64,000 bases of DNA from Planctomycetota bacterium. Its GTDB lineage: Bacteria > Planctomycetota > UBA1135 > GCA-002686595. Location: positions 62,001-126,000 of the forward strand of contig JAEUHZ010000028.1 in NCBI GenBank assembly GCA_016795205.1, in the 5' to 3' direction. Each line of letters starts with the position of its first letter. Positions within the stretch are counted from its first letter, which is position 1. A model generated the notes under the pieces. The model worked only from the letters and a program-made list of their open reading frames with translations, was not told the DNA's origin and made no database searches. This document shows, piece after piece, positions 24,992-33,571 of this stretch. The position numbers and the translations under genes are program-made.

Positions 24992-25283
24992 GCGCCGCCT
25001 CCTCCTCCCGGCGTTCGAAGGCGGAACAGTCTAGCGACGCCGCGCGCGGTTCCCGCGTTCGAACCGCGAGGTCCAGGATCTGTGGACTTCGTCCGCGCCG
25101 CCCCGGGCCTCGAGGCAATGGGCGGCGTGGAGCAGACGGGCTGCGCTCGCGGCCGGCAACCCTCCCGGAGCCGATGCCGCGCTCGCCGCCCGATCGGCCC
25201 GAGGTGGAGAGAGCCTCCGAAAGCGCCGTGGCCGAGGGTCCCGGCGCCCTCCCTCTCCGTGGGGCCGCGAGCGCCCGGCTCGT
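24992..25283. other. intergenic region without a gene
   Basis: It carries the leader of the adaptor gene, with a GGAGGAGG ribosome site and a minus-strand TAGACT at 25028-25033 as candidate -10. The remainder, up to the end of the exonuclease gene, shows no convincing ORF or structure. Confidence 0.4.
25028..25033 (-). promoter_or_regulatory. -10-like TAGACT for the exporter operon
   Basis: On the minus strand TAGACT lies 36 bases before the GTG of the adaptor gene, leaving about 30 bases of leader containing the GGAGGAGG ribosome site. Confidence 0.4.
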
Positions 25284-25997
25284 TCAGGAACCGAAACCGG
25301 AGAACAGCGGCAAGATCGTGTCCTCGAGCCGCCGGTAGATCTGCGCCGTGGCGCGCACGTCGCGCAGGCAGTACTCGCCGATCTCGTCGATGCGCCCCTC
25401 GCGGTAGACCCGGCCGACCTGCGACCCGTCGATCGAGCCCTTGGGGCTCTCGACGTCGAAGCGGCGGCACCAGTACTCGAGGTTGTAGAGATCGCGCGTC
25501 GCGCCCTGGAACGTCAGGACCTCCTGGAGGTCGCAGTGGTCCGCGATCGTGTAGCGCGGACCCACGAGCTGGCGCGAGGGCCGCACGCCGTGCTGCGCGG
25601 AACGGATCGTCAGGTTGGGGCCGTCGTAGCCGCGGCCGTTGAAGCTGACGAGCCGCGGCAGGCGCCCGCTCCGCGGGCCGACCGTCTCCCAGAACTTGGC
25701 CAGCAGCGACTGCTCGTCGCCCCGGAAGATCTTCGAGCCGGGGACCTTGTCCCACTCGCGCATCTCGTGGGCCTCGCCCTCGACCAGCGCCAGGCCGCGG
25801 TCTTCGTGCACGTTCCACAGGCCGATCACGATGACCCGGCCCAGGCCCGGATAGAGCGCGGTGCGCTCGGCGACGGCCTCGCGGTCCTTCTCGCTCTTGG
25901 CGCGGTTCAGGAGGTACCCGCGCGTCGACTCGTCGACCTCCTCCCAGAGGTAGCCCGCGACCTCGATGTCGAACGCGAACGTCGGTGTGCCCGCCAT
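25284..25997 (-). CDS. 3'-5' exonuclease of the PolB-exo2 family (PF10108-like)
   Basis: A 237-residue stand-alone DnaQ/PolB-like exonuclease. The acidic metal-binding motifs are visible as FAFDIEV (Exo I, near residue 8), VSFNGRGYDGPNL (Exo II, near 118) and YCLRDVRATAQIY (Exo III, near 211). The family is a predicted 3'-5' exonuclease related to the proofreading domain of family B polymerases. Nucleic-acid substrate and role are not established. The ATG at 25995-25997 has a TACACT element ten bases upstream and no ribosome site. Confidence 0.8.
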   Translation of the reverse strand: MAGTPTFAFDIEVAGYLWEEVDESTRGYLLNRAKSEKDREAVAERTALYPGLGRVIVIGLWNVHEDRGLALVEGEAHEMREWDKVPGSKIFRGDEQSLLAKFWETVGPRSGRLPRLVSFNGRGYDGPNLTIRSAQHGVRPSRQLVGPRYTIADHCDLQEVLTFQGATRDLYNLEYWCRRFDVESPKGSIDGSQVGRVYREGRIDEIGEYCLRDVRATAQIYRRLEDTILPLFSGFGS

Positions 25998-26007
25998 GGT
26001 CGGCGGG

Positions 26008-26013
26008 AGTGTA
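26008..26013 (-). promoter_or_regulatory. -10-like TACACT ten bases before the exonuclease start
   Basis: Minus-strand TACACT ends ten bases before the ATG at 25997, directly next to the end of the upstream gene at 26018. It gives the exonuclease its own, near-leaderless promoter. Confidence 0.45.
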
Positions 26014-26017
26014 GCGC

Positions 26018-28225
26018 TCAGCGGACGCGCGAGCGCGCGGGCGCCGGCCGGCGCGCGCCGGCCGCCAGCGCGGCCAATGCCAGGAGCACCGGCAGGAACG
26101 CCGCGAAGCCGTCGAAGGGATCGCGCGGCAGCGCGGCCGGCGCGACCTGGCAGCCCCCGCCACCCGAGGACGGAGCCTTGAACGTGAACGCGGCGGGCTC
26201 GACGGCGGCCTGCTCGCTGAGCGCGAGCCGCACGAGCACGCTGCGCGCGCCCGCGGCCATGGCCGGAGTCACGACCTGCAGCGTGCCGGAGTCGACGAAC
26301 AGGACCTCCACCGCCGCGGTTCCACCCAGTCCGGTCAGCGGATCGGCGCCGAACACGACCGCGACGTCGGGCGTGAAGTTCGCGCCCGTGATCGTCACGA
26401 GATCGCCGCCCGCGGTGGTCCCCGACGCGGGCAGGACCTCGTCGAGGAGCGGGTCGGGGTCGGGCTGGAACGCGAAGGCCGCGCTGGCCGTGCCCCCCGT
26501 CGGCGTCTCGACCTCCAGGACGTAGGGCCCGCCGGGCAGCGCGGCCGCGGTCGTGAACTCGAGCAACGTGGCGCTCGCGATCGTCACGCCGCCCTGGAGC
26601 GCGCCGTCGATGCGCACGGTGGTCCCGGGGATGAAGTCCGCGCCGCGCACGCGCACGCGCGTGCCGCCGCCGGCCCAGCCGGCGGGCGGGAACACGCTGT
26701 CGATGGCGGGCAGCGCGGCGAAGGTGAAGGCGGCTCCAGCGCGACCCTCGACGCCACTCGGGTCCTGCACGACGACGTCCCACTCGCCGGACGTGGACGC
26801 GCGCGTCACCAACGTGATCGTCGCGTCGCCGACGACCGTGCAGCCCCCCAGGTCGCCGTCGGCGTAGATGTGGTTCGCCAGCACGACGCGCGCGCCGGGG
26901 CGGAATCCCGCACCTGTGATCGTGAGCGCGGTCCCGCCCGCGATGGTGGCCACCGCCGGCGACGAGCCCAGCACGAGCGGCTCGGGCGGGACGACCTCGA
27001 TCGCCGCGTGGAGCACGCTGCGGTCGCCGCCGGCGCTCGTCGCCAGGAGATCCACATGGCCGTCGGGCTCCCCGGGCGGCGCGCTGACTTGGAACGTGAC
27101 GACCGTGTTGTTCCAGGAGAGCACCTGGATCGCGAAGTCCGGATCGCTGGCCGCGAGCGCGGAGCCCGGCGCGAGCCCCGAACCATGCAGCGAGTGGATG
27201 CTGGGCGCTCCGGGCACGACCCGCAGCGGCAGCTCGTCGAAGTTGCGTCCCAGCGCGAAGGCCGTGTCGGCCGCGACGCCCGCGCTCCCGTCACCCACGC
27301 TGGTACTGGTGGCGCCGTCGACCACCGCGCTGGCGATGGCCGTGGACTGGAAGTTCGTCACGACCGTGTGACCCGCGCCCAGGTTCGCGGCGCCGACCGG
27401 CTGATCCAGCGGGCTGGCCCACACCGTGTAGGCGCCGGCCTCGAGGCCCGCGAGCGCGTAGTTCCCGGCCGCGTTCGAGAGCGCGCCGGCGACGCAACGG
27501 CCGGCCGCGTCGAGGGCCACCACGTTGGCGCCCGCGACGGCCGACCCGTCCGATGCACGGGTCACGCGCCCGGTGATCGTCGAGAAGCTTCCGGCCGGGT
27601 ACGCCTGGCGCAGCCCGCGCTCGTCGTCGCCCGCGAGGCTCCTGTGGAGCACGACGTTCGGATCGACGTAGGGGTACATCGTCGCGCCCGCCCAACCCGA
27701 GTGGTCGAGCCCCAGCAGGTGGCCGAGTTCGTGCGCGGCCACGTCCTGCACGTCGAAGGCGTGCGGCGCGGCCGAGGCCGTGAAGGTGAAGTCGGCGCCG
27801 TTGAACAGCACGTCGGCGTCCGTGATCACCCCGTTCGAGAGGAACCACACGGGCGTCACGGCCACGATCCCCGAGCCGTTCGGGAAGTAGCCCGAGGCGT
27901 TCGTCTCGTCGAACAGGACCAGGTGGATGTCGTCCGACTCCCAGTCCGTGCGCGCGCGCGCCGCCGGGCTCGTGTTCTCGACCAGCGCCGCAGTCGTGCC
28001 CGTGGCCTCGTTCCAGGCGCGGATCGCGAGCTGGATCGCGGGCAGGTGTGAGCCGTCGGGCAGGTCGTCCGAGCCCGTCGCTTGGACCACGATCGACACC
28101 GTGGCCGGCGCCGACCAGCGCAGCGGGTTGCCGTTCGTGGGGTGGATCAACCGCACGTGCGCGGCGGCCGCCGCGGAAAGGAGCGTGGTGGCGACGAGCG
28201 CGACCGCGAGGCGCGCGCGGCTCAT
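26018..28225 (-). CDS. secreted matrixin-type metalloprotease with IPT/TIG domains and a GGGGC C-terminal sorting tail
   Basis: 735 residues. Signal peptide (1-23), then a matrixin-like zinc protease domain with HELGHLLGLDH at about 163-173 and a Met-turn candidate (ATMYPYVDP). A carboxypeptidase-regulatory-like domain follows near 215-270 (ITGRVTRASDGSAVAGANVV). Three or four IPT/TIG domains come next (starts near 335, 425, 508 and 595, for example ITGAGFRPG, VRGADFIPG, ITGANFTPD). The C-terminus has SSGGGGC near 688, a hydrophobic helix and a basic end, similar to JDVT-CTERM/Synerg-CTERM sorting signals. It is probably an exported, lipid-anchored or processed surface protease. It overlaps the upstream gene by ATGA. 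Confidence 0.8.
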   Translation of the reverse strand: MSRARLAVALVATTLLSAAAAAHVRLIHPTNGNPLRWSAPATVSIVVQATGSDDLPDGSHLPAIQLAIRAWNEATGTTAALVENTSPAARARTDWESDDIHLVLFDETNASGYFPNGSGIVAVTPVWFLSNGVITDADVLFNGADFTFTASAAPHAFDVQDVAAHELGHLLGLDHSGWAGATMYPYVDPNVVLHRSLAGDDERGLRQAYPAGSFSTITGRVTRASDGSAVAGANVVALDAAGRCVAGALSNAAGNYALAGLEAGAYTVWASPLDQPVGAANLGAGHTVVTNFQSTAIASAVVDGATSTSVGDGSAGVAADTAFALGRNFDELPLRVVPGAPSIHSLHGSGLAPGSALAASDPDFAIQVLSWNNTVVTFQVSAPPGEPDGHVDLLATSAGGDRSVLHAAIEVVPPEPLVLGSSPAVATIAGGTALTITGAGFRPGARVVLANHIYADGDLGGCTVVGDATITLVTRASTSGEWDVVVQDPSGVEGRAGAAFTFAALPAIDSVFPPAGWAGGGTRVRVRGADFIPGTTVRIDGALQGGVTIASATLLEFTTAAALPGGPYVLEVETPTGGTASAAFAFQPDPDPLLDEVLPASGTTAGGDLVTITGANFTPDVAVVFGADPLTGLGGTAAVEVLFVDSGTLQVVTPAMAAGARSVLVRLALSEQAAVEPAAFTFKAPSSGGGGCQVAPAALPRDPFDGFAAFLPVLLALAALAAGARRPAPARSRVR

Positions 28226-28800
28226 CGGCGCGCCTCCGTCCCGCGCGCGGCGACACCGGCGGCGATCTCCGCCAGCCCCGCGACGTAGTCGACGCCCGGG
28301 CCGTCCGGGACCGCGGTCGCGGCCGCGCTCGCGAAACGCAGGCCGGCCGAGCTGCCGACGAGCCGCTTCGCGCCGTCCGGGAGCGTCAGGACGCGCAGCG
28401 CTCCCTGGGCCAGCCCGACGGGCATGCGCAGGCCCTGCGCGCTCTCGCGCGACAGGAACAGGAGCACGTCCTCGCCGGGCGCGAGGCTCGGCATCCCGGC
28501 GATCGCGAGCCCGCGACCGTCGGGCAGGACCCCGCCGGGGAAGCGCACGACGCGCACCGCGCAGGCGCCGCCGACGTGGACGGCCTGCTCGAGGATCGTG
28601 TACTCGGTCTCGATGCGCCCAGCGAAGGGCTCCAGGACGCGCGCCTGGACGACGCGCCCCTCGAAGGCCGTGTCGGCGCGCTCGGCCAAGTCGGAGAGCC
28701 CCAGGCGCAGGACGGTGCCCGCGCGCACCTCGTGGGTGCGCAGCGCGCAGAGGGCCGCGCAGACGGCCGCGGCGAGGGCGGCCCCGTGGATCGGTCGCAT
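28222..28800 (-). CDS. small secreted protein coupled to the matrixin gene
   Basis: 192 residues with a signal peptide (residues 1-27, cleavage after EVRA). The body starts LSDLAERADTAFEGRVVQAR and is rich in beta-strand; GLPSLAPGEDVLLFLSRES-like sequence suggests a small beta-barrel fold. Such short proteins often precede matrixin-like genes, but I cannot name the family. The stop overlaps the matrixin start (ATGA, 28222-28225), so the two are probably one functional pair. Confidence 0.55.
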   Translation of the reverse strand: MRPIHGAALAAAVCAALCALRTHEVRAGTVLRLGLSDLAERADTAFEGRVVQARVLEPFAGRIETEYTILEQAVHVGGACAVRVVRFPGGVLPDGRGLAIAGMPSLAPGEDVLLFLSRESAQGLRMPVGLAQGALRVLTLPDGAKRLVGSSAGLRFASAAATAVPDGPGVDYVAGLAEIAAGVAARGTEARR

Positions 28801-29028
28801 GGTGCTCGAGGGGGAGTCTCGGGGGGACGAGCGCGCCGGGGTGCGCGCCGCACGCTGCGGTTCGACCCGCGCCGGCGACGGCCTTGAGCCGCGCCGAGCC
28901 GGACGGAAGCCTGAGCCACCCCTCATCGGCCACGCGCGGCGCGGCACGAGCGGGGCGGCGAGGGCCGGATCGAACGCGAAAAAAGCGCTTCCCCGGGCCG
29001 GAATCCGGCTCGCCAGGGGACCCGGGGA

Positions 29029-29034
29029 TAGCCT
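29029..29034 (+). promoter_or_regulatory. -10-like TAGCCT upstream of the 102-residue protein gene
   Basis: The hexamer lies 34 bases before the ATG at 29069. The 28801-29068 region between the divergent genes otherwise shows only GC-rich unassigned sequence. Confidence 0.3.
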
Positions 29035-29068
29035 TCGACTGTCCCCGAGCCCCTTCCCCAGCCTCCCC

Positions 29069-29377
29069 ATGAGCGCCGAACACCTCGTGCGCGCGCTGTG
29101 CGCGCGTCATGGTCTGCCCGACGAAGCGGGCACCCCCTTCCTTCCGCTCGTGAGGAAGGCCCTCCTCGCGACCGACACGACGCGGGAGCGCATCCTGAGG
29201 CTCGTCGACGAGGCCCTCGCCGACCGGGCGGACGCGGTTGCGAACGGCACGCGCGACGCGGCGGGCGACGACCGGGTGCTCATGGCGGTGGCACGGGTCC
29301 TCCACCCCTGGACGCCGTCGGAGGGCATCCTGGATCTGGGATCGACCCTCGATCGCCACCACGGCGAGGGCGCCTGA
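29069..29377 (+). CDS. hypothetical small protein
   Basis: 102 residues with a helical, charged composition (RALCARHGLPDEAGTPFLP at the start, LVDEALADRADAVANG in the middle) and no signal or membrane segment. I do not recognise it. The gene ends seven bases before the left arm of the palindromic element at 29384. It might be spurious, but in-frame codon use is similar to neighbours and a -10-like element precedes it. Confidence 0.5.
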   Translation: MSAEHLVRALCARHGLPDEAGTPFLPLVRKALLATDTTRERILRLVDEALADRADAVANGTRDAAGDDRVLMAVARVLHPWTPSEGILDLGSTLDRHHGEGA

Positions 29378-29383
29378 GCCGGA

Positions 29384-29478
29384 AGCTGACCCCCTTCGCT
29401 GGACCTACGCCAGGGATTGGGGGTTCGAAGGCGCCTGCATACAGCGGGCAGTGGCAGGCCCAGCGAAGGGGGTCAGCT
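29384..29478. repeat. palindromic REP-like/MITE-like element with 19-bp perfect arms
   Basis: Left arm 29384-29402 (AGCTGACCCCCTTCGCTGG) is the exact reverse complement of right arm 29460-29478, separated by 57 bases. The arms contain GGGGGTCAGCT, similar to the GGGGTCAG-type ends of REP sequences moved by REP-associated (RAYT) transposases. It sits between convergent genes. The right arm provides the stop codon (29473-29475) of the downstream minus-strand gene. It may also act as a bidirectional terminator. Confidence 0.6.
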
Positions 29479-30498
29479 CCCTGTGCGGACCGTGAGCGCG
29501 TGCTTGGCGGTGCCCTCCAGGTCGAACACCTGCCGCAAGGCGACCTTGCCCTGTGGCCCCTGGACCTCGCGCGTCGAGGAGAGCACCGAGCGCACGTCAG
29601 CCTCGAAGCTGTAGCCCGCCAGGCGGCCGGCCTGCATGTCCCAGAGGACGCGGCCCTCGTAGTCGAGCTCGAGCTCGACCGCGCGCGTCTCGCCGGAGTC
29701 GGTCTCGGCCTCGGCCCGGGAGGTGAGGTCGGCTTCGAGTTCGAAGACGCCGAGCTGGCGCCCGTCCTCCTCGCGGACGCCGCGCCAGGTGGCCTTGGCC
29801 TTGCCGGCCAGGTTCTCGGAGAGCTCCTCGTTGATCTCCTTGCCGACGCGCTCGACGGGCTCGCCGTCCGCCAGCCAGTGGAGATCGCCCAAGGGGTACT
29901 GGACGCGCTCGAACACGGCCGCTTCGAGCGCGAAGGTGGCCCCCACCTCGCGGGGACCGTCCTCGAGCAGCACGATCCACTCGAGGTCCCCGGCCAGGCC
30001 CTCGAGCAGGCTCGCGTCGGGCCGCTCGGCGCCCTCCGCCACGACGAAGGTCGGCGCGTACTCCTCCTCGCCCGCGTCCCACGTGAAGCGCACCGTGTGG
30101 CCCTCGAGCGGTGTCGTGCGCTCACGCGCGCTCTCCCGCTCGACGGCGTCGCCGTCCTTGGGCTTGGCCACGACGATCTCCGAGGAGCGGTTCTTGAACT
30201 CGCGGTACTCGCGCTCGAACCGCGTGGCACGGCCCGCCGCGACGGCCGTGATCGTGTCGGCGACCTCGTACTCCTTGTCGTCCGTGACCCGCAGACGGAC
30301 CTCGCCCTGGGCCTCCGTCGGCAGCTCTTCGCCGTCGACGTACATCCGCACGGGCTTCGAATCGAGGCGCGTCGTGCTGGTCAAGGTCCGCACGAGCGTC
30401 GTGCCGGCCTCGACGCGGTACGCAGGGAAGTCACGCGGCGCCGGGGCGCTGACCGCGGGCGGCAGGAGCAGGAGGGCGGCCAGGGCGCGGGCGAACAT
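29473..30498 (-). CDS. secreted protein of unknown function, C-terminus ending inside the palindromic element
   Basis: 341 residues with a signal peptide (1-20, PPAVSAPAPR). The mature part is beta-rich with repeated strand patterns (for example VRLRVTDDKEYEVADTITAV, EVGATFALEAAVFERV, VLWDMQAGRLAGYSFEADV), suggesting a lipocalin- or LolA-like curved sheet; no family is named. The last residues HALTVRTGS and the stop lie in the right arm of the element at 29384-29478, so the native C-terminus may have been replaced. It begins one base after the cupredoxin gene stop and is co-transcribed with it. Confidence 0.6.
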   Translation of the reverse strand: MFARALAALLLLPPAVSAPAPRDFPAYRVEAGTTLVRTLTSTTRLDSKPVRMYVDGEELPTEAQGEVRLRVTDDKEYEVADTITAVAAGRATRFEREYREFKNRSSEIVVAKPKDGDAVERESARERTTPLEGHTVRFTWDAGEEEYAPTFVVAEGAERPDASLLEGLAGDLEWIVLLEDGPREVGATFALEAAVFERVQYPLGDLHWLADGEPVERVGKEINEELSENLAGKAKATWRGVREEDGRQLGVFELEADLTSRAEAETDSGETRAVELELDYEGRVLWDMQAGRLAGYSFEADVRSVLSSTREVQGPQGKVALRQVFDLEGTAKHALTVRTGS

Positions 30499-30499
30499 C

Positions 30500-31258
30500 T
30501 CAGGTCTTCTTCTTCTTCTCGGCCATCTTGATCAGCAGGGGCTCGGAGGTCCCATCGGGCCTCACCACGACCTCGGCCTCGGCCCGGCCGAGCTTCTCGT
30601 GCCACAGCTTGGCCTTGTACGAGCCAGGCTTCAGTCCGGAGATCGAGAACGTGCCGTCCTGCGCCGTGACCGCGTGGTACGGGGTGTCCGTGACGAACAC
30701 GATCATGCTCATCCAGGGGTGATAGTCGCAGCCGATCGTCACGCGGTCCGGCTTCTGGAAGACGACCTCCTCCTTGCCGCCGGGCGTCATGACCCAGTTG
30801 AACGAGTCGTTCTTCAGCGAGCTGGCGCGCACGTTGTGCGTGACCGTGTCGCTGTTCAGGAAGCGCACCTTGGATCCGGCGTGCAGCACCGCCACGTGCG
30901 GCTCGAACACGCAGCGCTTCTGGTCGACGACCAGCGGCTCTTTCGCCGGCTCGGCGCGCACGCCCTCGACCTCGATCGTGACCACGACGTTGGCGATGTG
31001 GCCCTTGGCGTCGATCACGAGCGTCGGATCCTTGAGGTCCACGGGGCCACCGTCCGGGCAGCAACCCTTGGTCTGCTCGCTCGTGCCCGGCAGGACCTTC
31101 GCGAGCGGAGGCGTCCCCTCGTAGACCACGCGGCCCGTGAGCTGTGGCGCGGGGAGGTGGGGTGCGGGCGCGTCTGCGCGCGTCGGGTCGGCGCCGAGGC
31201 GCGCGGCGGGCAGCGCGAGCAGGGACAGTGCGGCGAGGGCCAGGGTCGGGATCGTCAT
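30500..31258 (-). CDS. periplasmic cupredoxin-like protein with regulatory beta-sandwich domain
   Basis: 252 residues with a signal peptide (1-23). A cupredoxin domain spans about residues 60-170. The type-1 copper ligands can be read as His in TVTHNVRA, Cys in TIGCDYH, His in CDYHPWM and Met in PWMSM. A carboxypeptidase-regulatory-like segment follows (DGTFSISGLKPGSYKAKLW). The extreme C-terminus is a run of lysines (AEKKKKT). Such plastocyanin-like proteins carry electrons or bind copper in the periplasm. The ATG at 31256-31258 has a TATTCT element seven bases upstream. Confidence 0.8.
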   Translation of the reverse strand: MTIPTLALAALSLLALPAARLGADPTRADAPAPHLPAPQLTGRVVYEGTPPLAKVLPGTSEQTKGCCPDGGPVDLKDPTLVIDAKGHIANVVVTIEVEGVRAEPAKEPLVVDQKRCVFEPHVAVLHAGSKVRFLNSDTVTHNVRASSLKNDSFNWVMTPGGKEEVVFQKPDRVTIGCDYHPWMSMIVFVTDTPYHAVTAQDGTFSISGLKPGSYKAKLWHEKLGRAEAEVVVRPDGTSEPLLIKMAEKKKKT

Positions 31259-31265
31259 GGGACGC

Positions 31266-31271
31266 AGAATA
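31266..31271 (-). promoter_or_regulatory. -10-like TATTCT seven bases before the cupredoxin start
   Basis: Minus-strand TATTCT ends seven bases before the ATG at 31258; near-consensus -10 placed for a leaderless mRNA. Confidence 0.5.
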
Positions 31272-31373
31272 CCGCGCGGCGCCGGCCGGCCGGGACTGCC
31301 GCCCGGCCCGGGCGGCTCGGCGCCCTCCCGGAGCGCCGCGCGCAGCCCGCTCGAACGCCGCGACGCCCCTGTA

Positions 31374-31402
31374 TTGCGGTCCTGCGGGCCCATCCCTACA
31401 CT
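31374..31402 (+). promoter_or_regulatory. promoter of tRNA-Leu
   Basis: TTGCGG (31374-31379), a 17-base spacer and TACACT (31397-31402), ending 15 bases before the tRNA 5' end. This is the clearest sigma-70-like promoter in the window and supports reading other TAnnnT hexamers as -10 elements. Confidence 0.65.
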
Positions 31403-31417
31403 CCGCCGCCCTTTGGT

Positions 31418-31505
31418 GCCCCGGTGGCGGAATTGGCAGACGCGCAGGCTTGAGGTGCCTGTGGGCTAATCACCCTTGCTGGTTCGACCCCAGTCCGGGG
31501 CACCA
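31418..31505 (+). tRNA. tRNA-Leu (anticodon GAG), CCA encoded
   Basis: A class II tRNA of 88 bases with CCA. The seven-base acceptor stem is GCCCCGG/CCGGGGC. The D arm contains AATTGGCAGA and the anticodon stem CAGGC/GCCTG encloses the loop TTGAGGT with anticodon GAG. A long variable arm is present, and the T arm carries GGTTCGACC. The encoded CCA is at 31503-31505. Confidence 0.95.
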
Positions 31506-31552
31506 CTCTTCCCTGCCACTGGCCGACGGCCGCGACAGCGTGGGCTGGGGAC

Positions 31553-33571
31553 TCATTCGGAGAGCGGCGCGAGCACGCGCACGGACAGCTCGACGTTGCG
31601 CGGGTTGAGCGCCAGGATCGCCAGCGCGGCCGTGACCTGCTCGGCGTAGGTCAGGTTGCGCTCCTCCTTCGCGACGAGCGCAGGCACCTGCTCCGCGCCG
31701 AGCCGCGCGGAGATGCGCTCGATCTCCTCTTCCTCGAGCCGGTCGAGGCGCTCCTGGTCCTCGGGGCCCAGCGGCGGCCGCTGGCCGGCGAACTGCTCGC
31801 GCAAGAGCTTGGCGCGCACGCGCTGCCGCTCGGCGTTCCAGTCCATCCGGTCCGAGAGCTGGGCCGCCGCGCGCTGGCGCGCCGAGGCGCGCAGGATCGG
31901 CGCGATGGAGCGTGGGTTGGCCCACACGAACACGTTGCCGTTCTGGATCGAGCTGCGCACGAGCGCCTGGAACGTCGGCTCCTCGGCGAGGCGCGGGTAG
32001 CGCTCGCCTCCCTGCGTGCTGGTCTTCAGGATGTGCCCCAGCATCCGGAAGCTGTTCGAGACGATCGTGAGCTCGTTCGCGTTGCAGGTCGCGATCATGC
32101 CCGTGCCCGGGATGGCCGGCGACCAGAACTCACGGATCTCGAAGCCCGACTCCATGTTGTTGAAGTAGCCCGGCTCGCCGGGCTTGCGGCCCTGGAGGCC
32201 GAACAGCGAGCCCTTCGTGCCGATCGTGTCGCGCAGGTCGACGATCTTCGCGACGTCCTTGGACCACAGCACGACGGCCCAGGCCGGGACCGGCTCGTGC
32301 GGCTTCTGGGGCGGCCCCTCGGGGTCGACCGGGTAGTCGTTGGGGCGGACGATGAGCGCGACGCGATCCTTGAAGCTGGCGTCGAGGTGCGCGATCAGCG
32401 CGTCGAGCGTCGGGAACTTGCCCGTGTTGCGGAAGGTGTCCTCGATCAGCGAGACGGTGGCTTTCTCAGCCGAATCCCGCGCCAGCTTGAGCAGGTCCGC
32501 GATGCCGGCGTGCAGGTAGACGAAGAGCCCCGTGTCGGAGGGCGCCATCGCGGCCGCGGTGTTGACCAGGTCTTCGCGCGAGAACCCGCGGGCGCGGTAC
32601 ACGCGCTGCATCTCGGGGGTGAGACGTTCGGTGTTCAGGTCGCTGAACAGGTCGAGCGACGCGCCCTCGCCGACCTGGACCACGCCCGCGGCGGTCTTGA
32701 GCGATCCGAGCTGGAACAGGCGCCCGGCGAAGGCCGGCAGGAAGTCCTGCGAGCGCGTGTCGGGCCAGGGTGCGGAGAGGCCCAGCGCCGCGACGAGCTT
32801 GGGGACGTCGACCACGAGCTCCAGCTCGTCGCGCGCGCTCTCGCGTGCGGGCGCGCGCTGCACGCGGTCGAAGTACAGTGCGCTCTGGTAGACGGAGTCG
32901 GCGTAGGCGCGCGTCTCGAGCTCGCGGGCGGTCTTCACCAGCTCGGGCTTGGTCGCCACGACGACCACGTCGCGGATGCGCGTCACGAACAGCTTGCGCG
33001 CGAGTCCGCCGCCCTCGACCGACGCGATGTCGCCGTCGACGACCACCTTGAGGCCGCGCTGCTCGAGCCCGAACCAGCCGGCGCGAAACAACGCCGAGGC
33101 GGCCAGCTTGCCCATCCAGTTGGCGCGGCCATACGCGGCCCAATCCGCGTGCTCCAGCCCGCGCCCCTGGAAGTAGCCGGCGAGCGCCAGGTCGCGCCCG
33201 CCGAACAGGTCCTGCGGCTCCATGCCGAGCGGCAGCTCGGCTGCCGCGCGGCGCAGCTCGGCGAGGGTCTTCTCGATCCCGTGCTCGCTGTCGAGCGCGG
33301 CGTACTCGGGGCTCGCGATCCAGGCCTGCCACCCGGGGTTCTTGTCGAGACGGTCCTGGAGCGCGAGGCGCGGGAAGCCGTCGATGGCCCGGCCCAGGTC
33401 AGCACGCGCCGCGAAGAAGTCCACGTCGCGCGGCGCCAGAGCGGCCACGTCGACCTCGAGGTCGCTCTCCAGCGGGTTGAAGAACAGCGTGCTGAACGCG
33501 AAGTAGCCCGCGAAGCCGGCGACGGCGAGCCCGATCAAGGAGTAGCGCAGCAGGCGGGACTTCAGGCTCAT
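31553..33571 (-). CDS. membrane-anchored extracytoplasmic protein of unknown function
   Basis: 672 residues. One N-terminal membrane helix (about residues 10-33, SLIGLAVAGFAGYFAFSTLF) is followed by a large extracytoplasmic region without internal helices. Near the C-terminus is a charged coiled-coil-like stretch (EDQERLDRLEEEEIERIS). The pattern (DVDFFAARADLGRAI, VVVVATKPELVKTARELE, NELTIVSNSFRMLGHIL) is loosely like DUF3352-type proteins. I cannot assign a function. The ATG at 33569-33571 was chosen because the anchor begins there. The gene is convergent with tRNA-Leu. Confidence 0.6.
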   Translation of the reverse strand: MSLKSRLLRYSLIGLAVAGFAGYFAFSTLFFNPLESDLEVDVAALAPRDVDFFAARADLGRAIDGFPRLALQDRLDKNPGWQAWIASPEYAALDSEHGIEKTLAELRRAAAELPLGMEPQDLFGGRDLALAGYFQGRGLEHADWAAYGRANWMGKLAASALFRAGWFGLEQRGLKVVVDGDIASVEGGGLARKLFVTRIRDVVVVATKPELVKTARELETRAYADSVYQSALYFDRVQRAPARESARDELELVVDVPKLVAALGLSAPWPDTRSQDFLPAFAGRLFQLGSLKTAAGVVQVGEGASLDLFSDLNTERLTPEMQRVYRARGFSREDLVNTAAAMAPSDTGLFVYLHAGIADLLKLARDSAEKATVSLIEDTFRNTGKFPTLDALIAHLDASFKDRVALIVRPNDYPVDPEGPPQKPHEPVPAWAVVLWSKDVAKIVDLRDTIGTKGSLFGLQGRKPGEPGYFNNMESGFEIREFWSPAIPGTGMIATCNANELTIVSNSFRMLGHILKTSTQGGERYPRLAEEPTFQALVRSSIQNGNVFVWANPRSIAPILRASARQRAAAQLSDRMDWNAERQRVRAKLLREQFAGQRPPLGPEDQERLDRLEEEEIERISARLGAEQVPALVAKEERNLTYAEQVTAALAILALNPRNVELSVRVLAPLSE

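Noticed and set aside
31418..31505. Considered whether the tRNA with long variable arm could be tRNA-Sec (selC)
   Set aside because: Anticodon is GAG and the acceptor stem is seven base pairs, so it is tRNA-Leu.
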